Part shown: piece after piece, positions 18,726-28,240 of the stretch
How positions within the stretch are numbered: the first letter of the stretch is position 1
Layout: each line of letters starts with the position of its first letter
Position numbers and translations under genes: made by a program
Assembly: GCA_001970955.1 (NCBI GenBank)
Contig: MPUH01000958.1
Location: forward strand, 1 to 28,329
Direction of reading: 5' to 3'
DNA: 28,329 nt
Origin: Stentor coeruleus
Taxonomy: Eukaryota > Ciliophora > Heterotrichea > Heterotrichida > Stentoridae
Notes under the pieces: generated by a model
Database searches by the model: none
Told to the model about the DNA's origin: nothing
Seen by the model: the letters and a program-made list of their open reading frames with translations, nothing else

Positions 18726-19905
18726 TTATAGTTGGGTTACCAGTGGGTAAGCTTTTAAAGGGTCTTTTTTTGTATGTAGGTGTTAGGATAATAGACAGTA
18801 TAGAGGATTGTGCTGGGTTTAAAGAATTTTTTGGAAAAAAAAATTAGGTTTAATTAGGAATTTTAAGCATTTATTAAGATTAGGTTATTATGGTTAAGGC
18901 TTTTTATGATGAAAATAATATAAAAAATTGGTTTTTTAACATGAATAAGAGGGAAATATTAAAAAAATCTTTAGTTTTTTGTTTGTTTAAAAGATTTTAT
19001 AATGTGTGAGGTTATTACTGATGATATGGAAAAGCTTGAAGTATTTTTGGATTATTTTTTAGAAGCATGGGTGTAATTATCATCCATATTTTCTTTATTA
19101 AATTCTTCAATTTTTATTGGATAAACATCCTATTTAGCTTCGACTAAGATTTTTATTGTAATTATAATTACTTTAACATAATTCACATTTATACTTACAA
19201 TCATTAGAATGAACATTACAGCGTCCTCTGAGGAATTATTTTGTCTTAAAGGGCCTTTTGCAAATTTCACATACAAAAGAATGTGTTTTTCTATAAACCA
19301 TATTTATTGTTGTCCTTAGCATATAATAAGGTATTTTAGTGGAGGAAATGCTTGTAGACTGGCTTGTAAAGGTCTAGGATTTGAGGGAAGTAGGATTTTT
19401 TTTAGAGTAAAGGTATATAATTTTATTTTCATTAAGAATATTTACTTGATGTATAAAAATTGATTTTTTTAGGCTTTCAAAGAGGTAATTTATTATTTAG
19501 GTTAAGGAATTTATTTTTTACAGAAATGGGAGGTATTTGTAATTTTAGATAAGATAATTATATGCAAGAGAAATTTGTGCTTTGTTGATTTGTGAGGTTA
19601 TGGGTTTAAAACTTAATATCAAAATTAGGTTTATTATTACAAAAATTTAATATGACACATTAGATATAAAGCTCAAATAATATTCATATTTTTACCTTCC
19701 AATAAAAAATAATAAACCCAACCTCCCCACAAAATCTAATATCCTCAACTAAATTATTAAATAAAAACAAACCAAACTTCGCTAAATATCTACCCCAAAC
19801 TTAAAAAGCCTAATAAAAAAATCCAAATCCAAATTCAATATCTTAAAACTAAAAACTAAAAAAAAAGCCAAATACCCTCGGCTACAAAACCTTAATCTTT
19901 AAAAC
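18726..19905. other. Gene-free region with zinc-finger relic
   Basis: 1.2 kb between two - strand genes. The first 300 bp are the C-rich (sense) 5' flank of the LITAF gene. A C2H2 relic lies at 19125-19277 (separate entry) within a - strand frame free of TGA from about 19680 to 19110. From 19680 to 19905 the + strand is C-rich, fitting the 3' flank of the - gene ending at 19906. Confidence 0.6.
19125..19277 (-). pseudogene. Two-finger C2H2 zinc-finger relic with in-frame TAA codons
   Basis: Read on the - strand, 51 codons spell two adjacent C2H2 fingers in exact register. Finger 1 is F-x-C-x2-C-x3-F-x5-L-x2-R-x3-H (first His replaced by Arg). A 7-residue spacer to the next Cys is the canonical linker length. 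Finger 2 is Y-x-C-x2-C-x3-Y-x5-L-x2-S-x3-C. In-frame TAA codons stand at 19238-19236, 19175-19173 and 19136-19134, each at a variable position and each taking one residue slot. Protein-like sequence continues upstream in the same frame with one TAG and three further TAA codons between about 19590 and 19370, and the frame ends at a TGA (19109-19107). Two zinc-binding His are missing. It is most simply a decayed gene; an unusual decoding of TAA/TAG is the alternative. Confidence 0.6.
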
Positions 19906-21054
19906 TTAAACATAGGAAATTTTATGATTCGGGCTATAATTATACTCATACTCCTTCGAAACCCAACTTCTCGGAGTACTCTCAGCCCTAAATTGAGTCC
20001 TCCTCATAACAGTTTTAGCTTTTTTGTTTTTGCCAATAATTTCTTCATTTCCTTGAGAAATGCTTTCATTTTTCCGCAACTGAGCCCGTTCAAGTGTATA
20101 TGTATCAATCCAAGGAGTTGTTGGACTTATGACAAAAGTTGTTATAAAAAGTACCTTTTCATACTTATCAGTAACTAACCAATCCCCAACATTTCGTGTT
20201 CGGAAATTCGAGAATTCATCAGTACTTGATGTGCTGTTAAAAATCTGAAAAAGTCCTGGTCTAAACTCAACTTGGGAAATTTTAGGAAAATTATACAAAG
20301 TTTCTCCGTTTTCTTTTATATGCTGTATCAAATCAAAAATTAAAGGCCTCGATAAAACATGACTTCCTTCAAGCTGTTTGACTGCATTTTTGCACATTTT
20401 AACAGCACTTTTTGGATCACTTTCTAATACACACTTCATTGATGCTAAACCCATTACAATTATCCCATACAAGTTTTTCGCACTTACTTTTGATATATGC
20501 GAAACTTTGATCCCAGTGATGATATAATTTATTATTTTAGCTGATCTTTCTAAGTATACTTGAGCTTCTTTATACCTTTTAACTTTCCATAGGGTGATAA
20601 AAATAAGCATGTTTACTGATATCTCAATATCAGCATGTGGGATAATTCGAGATTCTGTCAAATTAATCAGAAAGTTTTCAGCCTGTAACAAAAGCTTGAG
20701 TGAGTCTTTATATCTTCCTAATCTACCTGTGTGTTACTTATGAAACAATAAAGCAAGACTGTTATATGTGACTAGACGACCTTGCCATAATATGTCTTCA
20801 GAGTTTCCGAATTTGCCTAGTTCAGAGTCTACTTGAACAGCTTTTTGAAGCATAAGAAAAGCTTCTTTATGCATATCATATTGTAAAAACACGATGCTCA
20901 TTGAATTGCATAGTGTTATTAAAGTCTTAAATGATTTACATGTATCAGAACTTCTATAACCGATAAGCAGGGGTATTCTGGCAGCCCTGCTGAACTTGTT
21001 TTCTACATATTCAAGTGCTTGAGCTATAGTATAAATTTTTTTCGATTTCGCCAT
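19906..21054 (-). CDS. 377-aa helical-repeat (TPR-like) protein, one 15-nt intron
   Basis: Exon 1 is 21054-20738 and exon 2 is 20722-19906. Splicing joins H-K to L-G-R-Y-K-D-S-L-K-L-L-L-Q-A-E, a good TPR-type helix pair, and gives 377 aa. The first 270 residues are alpha-helical with TPR-like repeats: A-L-E-Y-V-E near residue 13, A-F-L-M-L-Q-K-A-V-Q-V near 64, the spliced repeat near 104-125, and Y-K-E-A-Q-V-Y-L-E-R-S-A-K near 150. The last 100 residues are basic and charged and look disordered. TPR proteins act as scaffolds; no partner can be named. The RING-like gene ends 55 bp upstream on the same strand, so they may share transcription. The first 17 residues (M-A-K-S-K-K-I-Y) are not a signal peptide. 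Confidence 0.78.
20723..20737 (-). other. 15-nt spliceosomal intron
   Basis: On the - strand the sequence is gtaacacacaggtag, with GT..AG ends. Without its removal the frame of exon 1 closes just past this point and exon 2 lies in another frame relation. With removal, codon CA-T / AA-A continues as K-L-G-R-Y-K-D, completing a TPR-like repeat. An internal AG after 11 bases would leave a broken frame, so the 15-nt choice is clear. Confidence 0.9.
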
Positions 21055-21109
21055 ATATAATTATTCGATTTTAAGTCTTAAAGCTTAATGATTTTATTAT
21101 CATCTACAA

Positions 21110-22822
21110 CTAGTCATTATATGAGTTTTTTATTGCGATAAGGTTGTCGTGATCATTTTCTGTATATTTTCTTTTACAAATCAAACACCCTTGAGTTGTT
21201 CCATGAGCTCTGCATTTATTACATATAATGCAATTTCTCGGACATTCTATTATATTAAAATCATCTGAATATTTATCTTTTTTGCATATACCACAAAAGA
21301 TTTTATTTGATTGTTGGGGTTTTTTATTTTCTGGACTTTTGTTAGTAAAAACAGGGTATAAGCTGAGTTTTTCATTGTTTGTTTTGAAAGATTTATGTTC
21401 ACTAATATTTAAATTTGACAAAGTTGCTGTATTTTCGAATAAATTTATTGTCTTATTCTCGTCTTTAACTGGACAGATCATTTTATACTCTTCATATTTT
21501 TCTATAGATAAGTGATCTATAAAAATACCAGGAGGGTTTTTATTTTGATTGATAAAACTATCAGTAGATGATTCTTTTTTTAGGCTGTTTTGCATAGATA
21601 ATTGATCTGGAACATATGGAGCAAGGCCTAGTAAATCTTGATTGGGTGCTAGGAAACTATTAGAATTACTTGATGAAATAAAAGATGACTTATGATTAAA
21701 AATTGGGGTACTTTGAGACATTCTTATTAAATTTTGTTGACACATACTTGGGAAATGTATTCTTGAATTTGGAAGGTATAGGATGCTTTTTGATGTGCAC
21801 GGGGATGAGGGACCTATTACTGGGGTTAGTTCTTTTTTTAGGAGAATTTGGTTTAAACTTGGAAATGGTAAAGGAAGGACACAACCTTGAGAGATTTCGT
21901 CAAAGGTTCTGAAAATCCAGACTGGTAATGGTAGGATTATTGTAGATTTTTTTTTAGGAAATCCATCTGATTTTTTAATATCATTGTTTTTTTCATCTTT
22001 CATTTTTTCCTCATTTTTTTGCTCACCTTTCATTTCTTCCTTGAGTTCAGGCATGGGCAAAATAGAAATTTCTTTAAAAAATTCTCCATAATCAGAATTA
22101 TCCTCAAAATCCTCACTATAAAAACTTTTGTGCATTTCCACAAACGGCCCGACAAATATATCCTCCATTTCCTGTTTCATACCTCTATCAAAAATACTGA
22201 TAACCTTTTCATACAACAAAGTATATCCTTTATTTTCACACATATAAATCGTTAATATAGGAAATGCATTTTCCCCTTTACGATTAAGTATCTTGACTTG
22301 ATTTGTTATTAATTTTATATGAATCGGGAAGCATTCAACAGCGATTCTTAACATTTTTTCATATGTTTCTTGATTAAAAATGTGGAAAATATTTAATATA
22401 TTCTCTTGAAATTGTTGATTTTTACATATACTATAGAATATTATTTGGATTATTGTTATCATCGATAAAACAACTTGTTCATGATTTTCTTTCATATAAT
22501 CATTTAAGTAATTAAAAGAAACTGTTCTTGGAATATTAGTATTGGTTAAGTTAGTGATAAGAGTTTTGAATATATTTAATTGTTGTTGAAGACCTTTTCT
22601 TTCTATTAGAATTTGGATGTTGTTAAAGTGATTTTCTAAAGTTTTTAATAGATTACAAGAGTAACGAGGACAGGATTTACTTCGGACAATTATATCTAAG
22701 AGGCCAAATCCAAAAATAGCGTAGTTTGAGATTTGGGGAATGCTGCAGATTGCGATTTCGTTATATTGATGAAGAATTTCAGAACGGTAGAAGATACGCT
22801 GTATTTTTGGGTCGCAGGACAT
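21110..22822 (-). CDS. RING-like zinc-finger protein, 570 aa
   Basis: The C-terminus has eight cysteines in RING-like spacing, C-x2-C-x13-C-x3-C-x2-C-x2-C-x8-C-x2-C, at residues 510-549. An all-cysteine pattern without the usual His is a variant; it could still be an E3 ubiquitin-ligase finger. The first 220 residues are helical, with many leucines and isoleucines (an armadillo/HEAT-like fold is possible). The middle (about 230-500) is disordered: an acidic K/E-rich stretch near 255-280, then P-L-P-V-W-I-F-R-T-F-D-E-I and serine/asparagine-rich sequence. ATG at 22822-22820, stop TGA or TAA class at 21110. It faces the Rab2 gene across a 594-bp divergent intergenic region. Confidence 0.75.
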   Translation of the reverse strand: MSCDPKIQRIFYRSEILHQYNEIAICSIPQISNYAIFGFGLLDIIVRSKSCPRYSCNLLKTLENHFNNIQILIERKGLQQQLNIFKTLITNLTNTNIPRTVSFNYLNDYMKENHEQVVLSMITIIQIIFYSICKNQQFQENILNIFHIFNQETYEKMLRIAVECFPIHIKLITNQVKILNRKGENAFPILTIYMCENKGYTLLYEKVISIFDRGMKQEMEDIFVGPFVEMHKSFYSEDFEDNSDYGEFFKEISILPMPELKEEMKGEQKNEEKMKDEKNNDIKKSDGFPKKKSTIILPLPVWIFRTFDEISQGCVLPLPFPSLNQILLKKELTPVIGPSSPCTSKSILYLPNSRIHFPSMCQQNLIRMSQSTPIFNHKSSFISSSNSNSFLAPNQDLLGLAPYVPDQLSMQNSLKKESSTDSFINQNKNPPGIFIDHLSIEKYEEYKMICPVKDENKTINLFENTATLSNLNISEHKSFKTNNEKLSLYPVFTNKSPENKKPQQSNKIFCGICKKDKYSDDFNIIECPRNCIICNKCRAHGTTQGCLICKRKYTENDHDNLIAIKNSYND

Positions 22823-23309
22823 AGAATATAGATATTTATTAATGGACTGTTTTTGAGGATGATATAATAAATTATAGCAATTGATAAATATTAGATCATG
22901 CTATTATATACATTATGAATAAGGGTGAAAAAGGTAATATGAAGTATATAAGATTATTTTATATATAGTTTATTGGATTATTTATACATGTTTATTATTA
23001 TATTATTTCATATAGCCATAAATTTGTATAATAAAATTTTCTAGGTATTTTTGCAGAAGAATTTGTAGGGTTTATATAGTTTTAGAATTTCTTTACCTCA
23101 TGAAGGCTTTTGATGTATTGAAAAGTTTCATTAGTTTATATTCAAAAATATAAAGTATAGCCTGCATAAAAAATATTTTTGCTGGGTCTCAAAAACTCAA
23201 ACTTTAATATCGTTTTTCAGTATAATTTTTATACCCTAAAATTTCTCTATTCCTTTAACCACATAATCTATTTTGTATCTTTCAAAATAAAAACTCTCAC
23301 AAAAAACTC

Positions 23310-24028
<719 letters not shown>

Positions 24029-24447
24029 GTTTAAGTTATGATTATGTGTGTATTTGAGAAGATTTTGTAGGTTTATGGGATAAGGTTAGGTTAAGGTATT
24101 GGGGTTTGTGATTTTTTTTTAGGTGTTAAGGTGTTGAGATATTTCTAATAAATATTTTTTGGATTGTATGAGAAGATTTTTTACTTAATTTGGGTTTAAG
24201 ATTAATAAATATATGATAGATTTCTTTGTAAAGTAGTTAGTGAGATGTGCTTTTTATCTTAAGAGTATTTATAGATTATAAATAGGATAAATGAGAAGAT
24301 ATTAAAGACAAGATTTGGAATTTATAAGTTTTATCAGAAATCTTAACTTAAAAACTATTCTAATTAATCTAAATGTTAAGATTAATAATCATTTTTTAAA
24401 TAGAAGGGGATAGGAAAATCAGCTCGATCTAATATGGAATATAAAAT
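24029..24447. other. Intergenic region with block repeated before the next paralog
   Basis: 419 bp. The left half is G-rich (3' flank of Rab2). The right half is not C-rich, unlike the flank of most genes here. 24391-24447 recurs almost unchanged at 28241-28298, and weaker similarity to 28090-28240 extends back to about 24230, including agttttatcagaaatct in both. An ATG at 24434 lies out of frame with the gene and is kept in the second copy. Confidence 0.65.
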
Positions 24448-24478
24448 ATGGAATCCAATCTTTATAGTTACCTTGAGA
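24391..24478 (+). repeat. Conserved leader repeat, copy 1 (partner 28241-28329)
   Basis: 88 bases match 89 bases at the window's right edge with about three differences (two in taggaaaatc against ttagaaaatc, and one inserted t before the upstream ATG). The block covers the last 57 bases before the ATG and the first ten codons of the 592-aa gene. Confidence 0.9.
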
Positions 24479-26226
24479 TACTCAACAATACTATGCGCCA
24501 AAATTTACAACAATCTGAATTAGATGGAATCATTGAAGCTCTAGAATCAAGTTTATGTGAAGGAGACTATTTAAAAAAAGAATTCAAAAATGATTCAATT
24601 TTTGTATTCGCGATTGAAAAATTTTTATCTTTAAGGAACTCAAATTTTAGTGATGTTTATATTGAAGATAAACTTACTTGTCTAAATATTCTTAAAAATA
24701 AAATTCCTGAGGATTTTTTTGAAGCTGAGGCTAAAAAAATCAAAAGAGAGTTCAAGATTAAAGCTTTTGATTTAGAGTTCTCATTATTAGATTTTAGATC
24801 ATTTTATAAAGTTATAGAAAGCAATCCAGAATTTTTAAAATTATTATTTGATAGTGATAACCTTGAAAGCTATAAAAATGCTAGAAATGCTCTAAATTTT
24901 CTTATGAATTTTATAGGTAATAAAGAATACCTTGATTCAGAAAAAATAAAATTAAGAGCTGCAAAATTATTTGATGTTTGTAAACAATCGAAAAAATCAT
25001 TCATAAAAAAATTAGGCCAAGCATTGGGTACTTTAATAAATAAGTCAAAACTGAGCGAAGAAATAAAAAGTAGTTCACTGAGCCTATTTAAAGAACTGAC
25101 TCTGAAATACATGGAAGCTTCAAAAATAGAAAATCTGTGCATTATTTTAGATAAAGCTATAAAAAATTTTTTAGTCGTTCCTGAAAATCCTGATGATTTT
25201 GATGCTAATTTCGGAAATCATAACTTAGTTACCTTAAAAATTGATAAAGCAATTATAGAAAATGACTGTGAGGTTTTAATGAGGCAAGCTACAACTGATT
25301 TTTTAAATTATTCGATAACTTTATCTTATGAGAATTTGATTTATATAAACTTTGATACAATGTTTACTTATACAATAAGCAAGCTTTTAATGATTCTAAA
25401 GGATTATGCTAGTTATGAACTCTTGAAATCAAATGCAGGGAAGAAACATAAAGGGTTCAATTTTTCAAAAGCATATTATTTTCTCAAAAACCTTCCTATT
25501 CATGTGAGCCAAACAGTTCTTGAAATACTCTGCCATATTTCTGATTATAATCTTCAACAACCGTTATTACAATATTTTTTAAAAGATATGTATAAACTTC
25601 AGTATCAAAAAATAAGCCTTGAAGAGAGTGAAAAATTTATAACTTTAGCTTTAAAATCTCCTATTGCAGAAGTTCTTCAAAGATTCAATAAATCAAGCTT
25701 ACCCCTGGAAGAAATTCTCAGAAGCATAACTCCTACCATTTATTTTATGACATTCCCTAAAAAAATATCAGGTATAACTCTTAAGACTCAATTGATTTCA
25801 ATAAAGATTTTTGAAGAAATTGAATTTACTAAAGATCATAAGTTTGGAGGCTATTTTATTATTTACCTTCATGAACTAGGTAATTTTTTGCAGAAAGCTA
25901 GATTTGGTAGTATAGATGAGTCAAATAGAAAAAATCCTGAGTTTGATTCTTCAAGACCTCAAGAAGGAGGAAAATACCTAGAAAAAATACTTTTTGGGGA
26001 AGTGCAAAATATGATATATTCTAAGCAATCAGAGTATTTAATCAAAGGAGGGTTCCCTAATAGCATTGAAGCATTTATAAAACAATATAATGAGTCTAAA
26101 ATTAATGATAAAATGGAACCACTCCTATTAGGCAAATCTCAAAATATTCTTGTTCTCGGAAGATGTTTAAGCATTTATGGTGGTGTTGAAGAATATTTTA
26201 GCGATATCTTAAAAAATAAGCATTAG
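24448..26226 (+). CDS. Unknown 592-aa helical protein, member of a tandem family
   Basis: ATG at 24448, TAG stop. I do not recognise the family. The protein is rich in K, L, I, N, S and E and looks alpha-helical throughout, possibly HEAT-like, with no cysteine cluster, signal peptide or clear membrane segment. Near the C-terminus are a hydrophobic stretch with F-G-G-Y-F-I-I-Y-L-H-E-L-G and then E-G-G-K-Y-L-E-K-I-L-F-G-E-V, which may be the family signature. The same first ten residues (M-E-S-N-L-Y-S-Y-L-E) begin again at 28299, so a paralog, or a misassembled second copy, follows 3.85 kb downstream. Codon use is very AT-rich, and the 5' flank lacks the C-rich bias of the neighbouring genes. 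Confidence 0.8.
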   Translation: MESNLYSYLEILNNTMRQNLQQSELDGIIEALESSLCEGDYLKKEFKNDSIFVFAIEKFLSLRNSNFSDVYIEDKLTCLNILKNKIPEDFFEAEAKKIKREFKIKAFDLEFSLLDFRSFYKVIESNPEFLKLLFDSDNLESYKNARNALNFLMNFIGNKEYLDSEKIKLRAAKLFDVCKQSKKSFIKKLGQALGTLINKSKLSEEIKSSSLSLFKELTLKYMEASKIENLCIILDKAIKNFLVVPENPDDFDANFGNHNLVTLKIDKAIIENDCEVLMRQATTDFLNYSITLSYENLIYINFDTMFTYTISKLLMILKDYASYELLKSNAGKKHKGFNFSKAYYFLKNLPIHVSQTVLEILCHISDYNLQQPLLQYFLKDMYKLQYQKISLEESEKFITLALKSPIAEVLQRFNKSSLPLEEILRSITPTIYFMTFPKKISGITLKTQLISIKIFEEIEFTKDHKFGGYFIIYLHELGNFLQKARFGSIDESNRKNPEFDSSRPQEGGKYLEKILFGEVQNMIYSKQSEYLIKGGFPNSIEAFIKQYNESKINDKMEPLLLGKSQNILVLGRCLSIYGGVEEYFSDILKNKH

Positions 26227-26412
26227 TTTTAAAAACTATTAATCCTCCTTGTATTAACCCACATGAGTTTTGTCATTAATTTAATATATCAGAGTTTCAA
26301 ATAATTAAATTAGGTAATAAAATGAAGAAGATGATACTTTTCCGAGTTGGGCGATAAAATTAATATACATATTTTTTGTAATATTTATAGTATGTCTTGC
26401 GTATATTTGCGG

Positions 26413-26538
26413 TAAAAAAAAAAATGAAAAAAATCATATCATCAATACTATCACTGATATTAAAACTGATTTTAATAAAAAAAAAAATGAAAAAAATCAT
26501 ATCATCAATACTATCACTGATATTAAAACTGATTTTAT
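26413..26538. repeat. 63-bp tandem duplication
   Basis: Units 26413-26475 and 26476-26538 are directly adjacent and essentially identical; each begins with t plus an 11-A run followed by tga. The unit is 21 codons, so it keeps the frame of the coding-like piece it duplicates. Confidence 0.88.
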
Positions 26539-27720
26539 TATTAAAAAATCTTATTAAAAGTTATGCTACTCTTCTTCTAAATTACAATAACTACCATCAA
26601 AACACTATCAAAACTTATACTTTTTGTATTATTATAAAAATGAACGAAGATAAAATCATTGTTGAGCCAAGTATTGACACTGATGACGAGTCACACAAAG
26701 CAATCCACCAAAAACTTGAAAACCCAAACTTTTAAACTACTCTGACAATTTAGAACAAGACGCGACAAGAGAAGGAATAAAAGTTGCAGCAGTTGAACCA
26801 ACAAAACTTGACTAAGAAGATCAAGTCCTAGAAAAAGAAAGTATTCTAGGGATAACCGCTTTTGCTAAAGCCCATCAATTACAACTCTTTTCAAAAAAAC
26901 AAGAAGCTCGTCAAAAACTCCAACAACAATATTCTAAATAGCAAAAAATATATCAAAGACAATTCAGCTCATACTTATCAACTAAATCAAATTGCAATCT
27001 TTAAAGTTTTTCGTCGTAAAGAGTTAGCAGTAAAAACAGCAATGCGTAAAAAAAGCTGACATTGAAGTAAAACTCCAAAAAACAAGCTAAAAAGAAAATA
27101 AAGATGACAAAAAATTATTTTTAGGTAGAATCACAAGGGCTTATAAACTGACTTGGCGTGGTAGACTACAAGTTGTATAAATTCTTATTGAAGAATATAG
27201 GCAAATAAAAGATAAACTAGAAAAAAGAGATTATTGGATAAGATTGACTACTAAAGAAAAAATTGGAGGGAAAATATTAGAATATGAGAAACTAACTGAG
27301 ATGTGGAAGAGTATATCAGATCTATATACTCATGATTGTAAGCATATAAATAAGTCTATGAAGTACAAAACAACAATGAAAGTATTAGTGCCAAGTAGGT
27401 TGCTGATTCTTCAAACTTGGTTTATTGTTTTCAGATATTATATTTAAATTCAGTTATTGTGAGTGAAGGATATTTCCTTATAATAAACAATATTTTTGAG
27501 TTAACAAGGAAAGTTTAAAGTCCCAATGGTAAGAAGTAGTTTGAAATCGTAAAATAACAAGTTTTCTGGGATAGAAAAACTGTATACAAGCAATATTGAT
27601 GAACGGCTTTGTAATCTGTATTTCCAAGTCTCAGTCTTCCACAAGTTATTGAAGGGGAAAGTGATTATTCAGTACAGCTACTAGGCAACCAAGTCGTTCA
27701 AGAAGAAATCCCTTCAGCTT

Positions 27721-27850
27721 TTCCTATTAAAAACTATGAAGATCTTATAACCCCAGATCAATACTCAGAATACAAACATTAAGGATTCCTATTAAAAACT
27801 ATGAAGATCTTATAACCCCAGATCAATACTCAGAATACAAACATTAAGGA
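27721..27850. repeat. Perfect 65-bp tandem duplication
   Basis: Units 27721-27785 and 27786-27850 are identical and adjacent, running from ttcctattaaaaactatg to acaaacattaagga. The unit of 65 bases is not a multiple of three, so it breaks the coding-like frame it lies in. Confidence 0.92.
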
Positions 27851-28240
27851 GTTAAACTAGGTGTATTAACAACACAATAAAACAAACTTCAGTATATAAT
27901 AGAGTTTTTTTTAAAAATTCACAGATATTGTCTTATTTTTTTAATATAATACAAATTAAACCAACACTCAAGAAACATTTTATTATTAAAGAATAGTAAA
28001 ATCAGTGACATATCCAAAGTATACTTATACACTCATAGTTATGGCTTCAAAAGGTAATAAAAAAAGTTAGGAGTAATAATTAATTATAAATGCATTACTT
28101 TCATTTACAAAGTATTAAGCAAGAAGTACTTTTTACTTAAGAATACTTATAGATTAGTAAATAAGCTAACTAAGAAGCTATTAAAAACAAATTTTGAAAT
28201 TTTCAAGTTTTATCAGAAATCTTCATTTATGATAATAATT

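Larger units (their letters stand above)
26405..27890 (+). pseudogene. Broken gene, frames shifted and interrupted by TAA/TAG
   Basis: Successive + strand pieces read like protein but in different frames: N-E-K-N-H-I-I-N-T-I-T-D-I-K (26423 on), E-D-K-I-I-V-E-P-S-I-D-T-D-D-E (about 26644-26733), R-E-G-I-K-V-A-A-V-E-P-T-K-L-D (about 26770-26815), I-A-I-F-K-V-F-R-R-K-E-L (about 26990-27025), L-F-L-G-R-I-T-R-A-Y-K-L-T-W-R-G-R-L (about 27118-27170), R-D-Y-W-I-R-L-T-T-K-E-K (about 27228-27265) and L-P-Q-V-I-E-G-E-S-D-Y-S (about 27640-27675). Two of the frame changes fall at homopolymers (a tttt run near 26730 and an a-run near 27048). TAA/TAG codons interrupt frames that continue on both sides, for example K-L-D-stop-E-D-Q and Y-S-K-stop-Q-K-I. 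A basic, IQ-like patch lies near 27120-27170. The original family is not recognised. Sequencing error in a poorly covered region is an alternative for the frameshifts but not for all the stops. Confidence 0.5.

Noticed and set aside
26397..26735. Open frame of 112 codons with hydrophobic repeated helices
   Set aside because: It is the alternate frame of the 63-bp A-rich tandem duplication. The other frame is more protein-like, and the apparent hydrophobic repeats come from translating the duplication out of phase.
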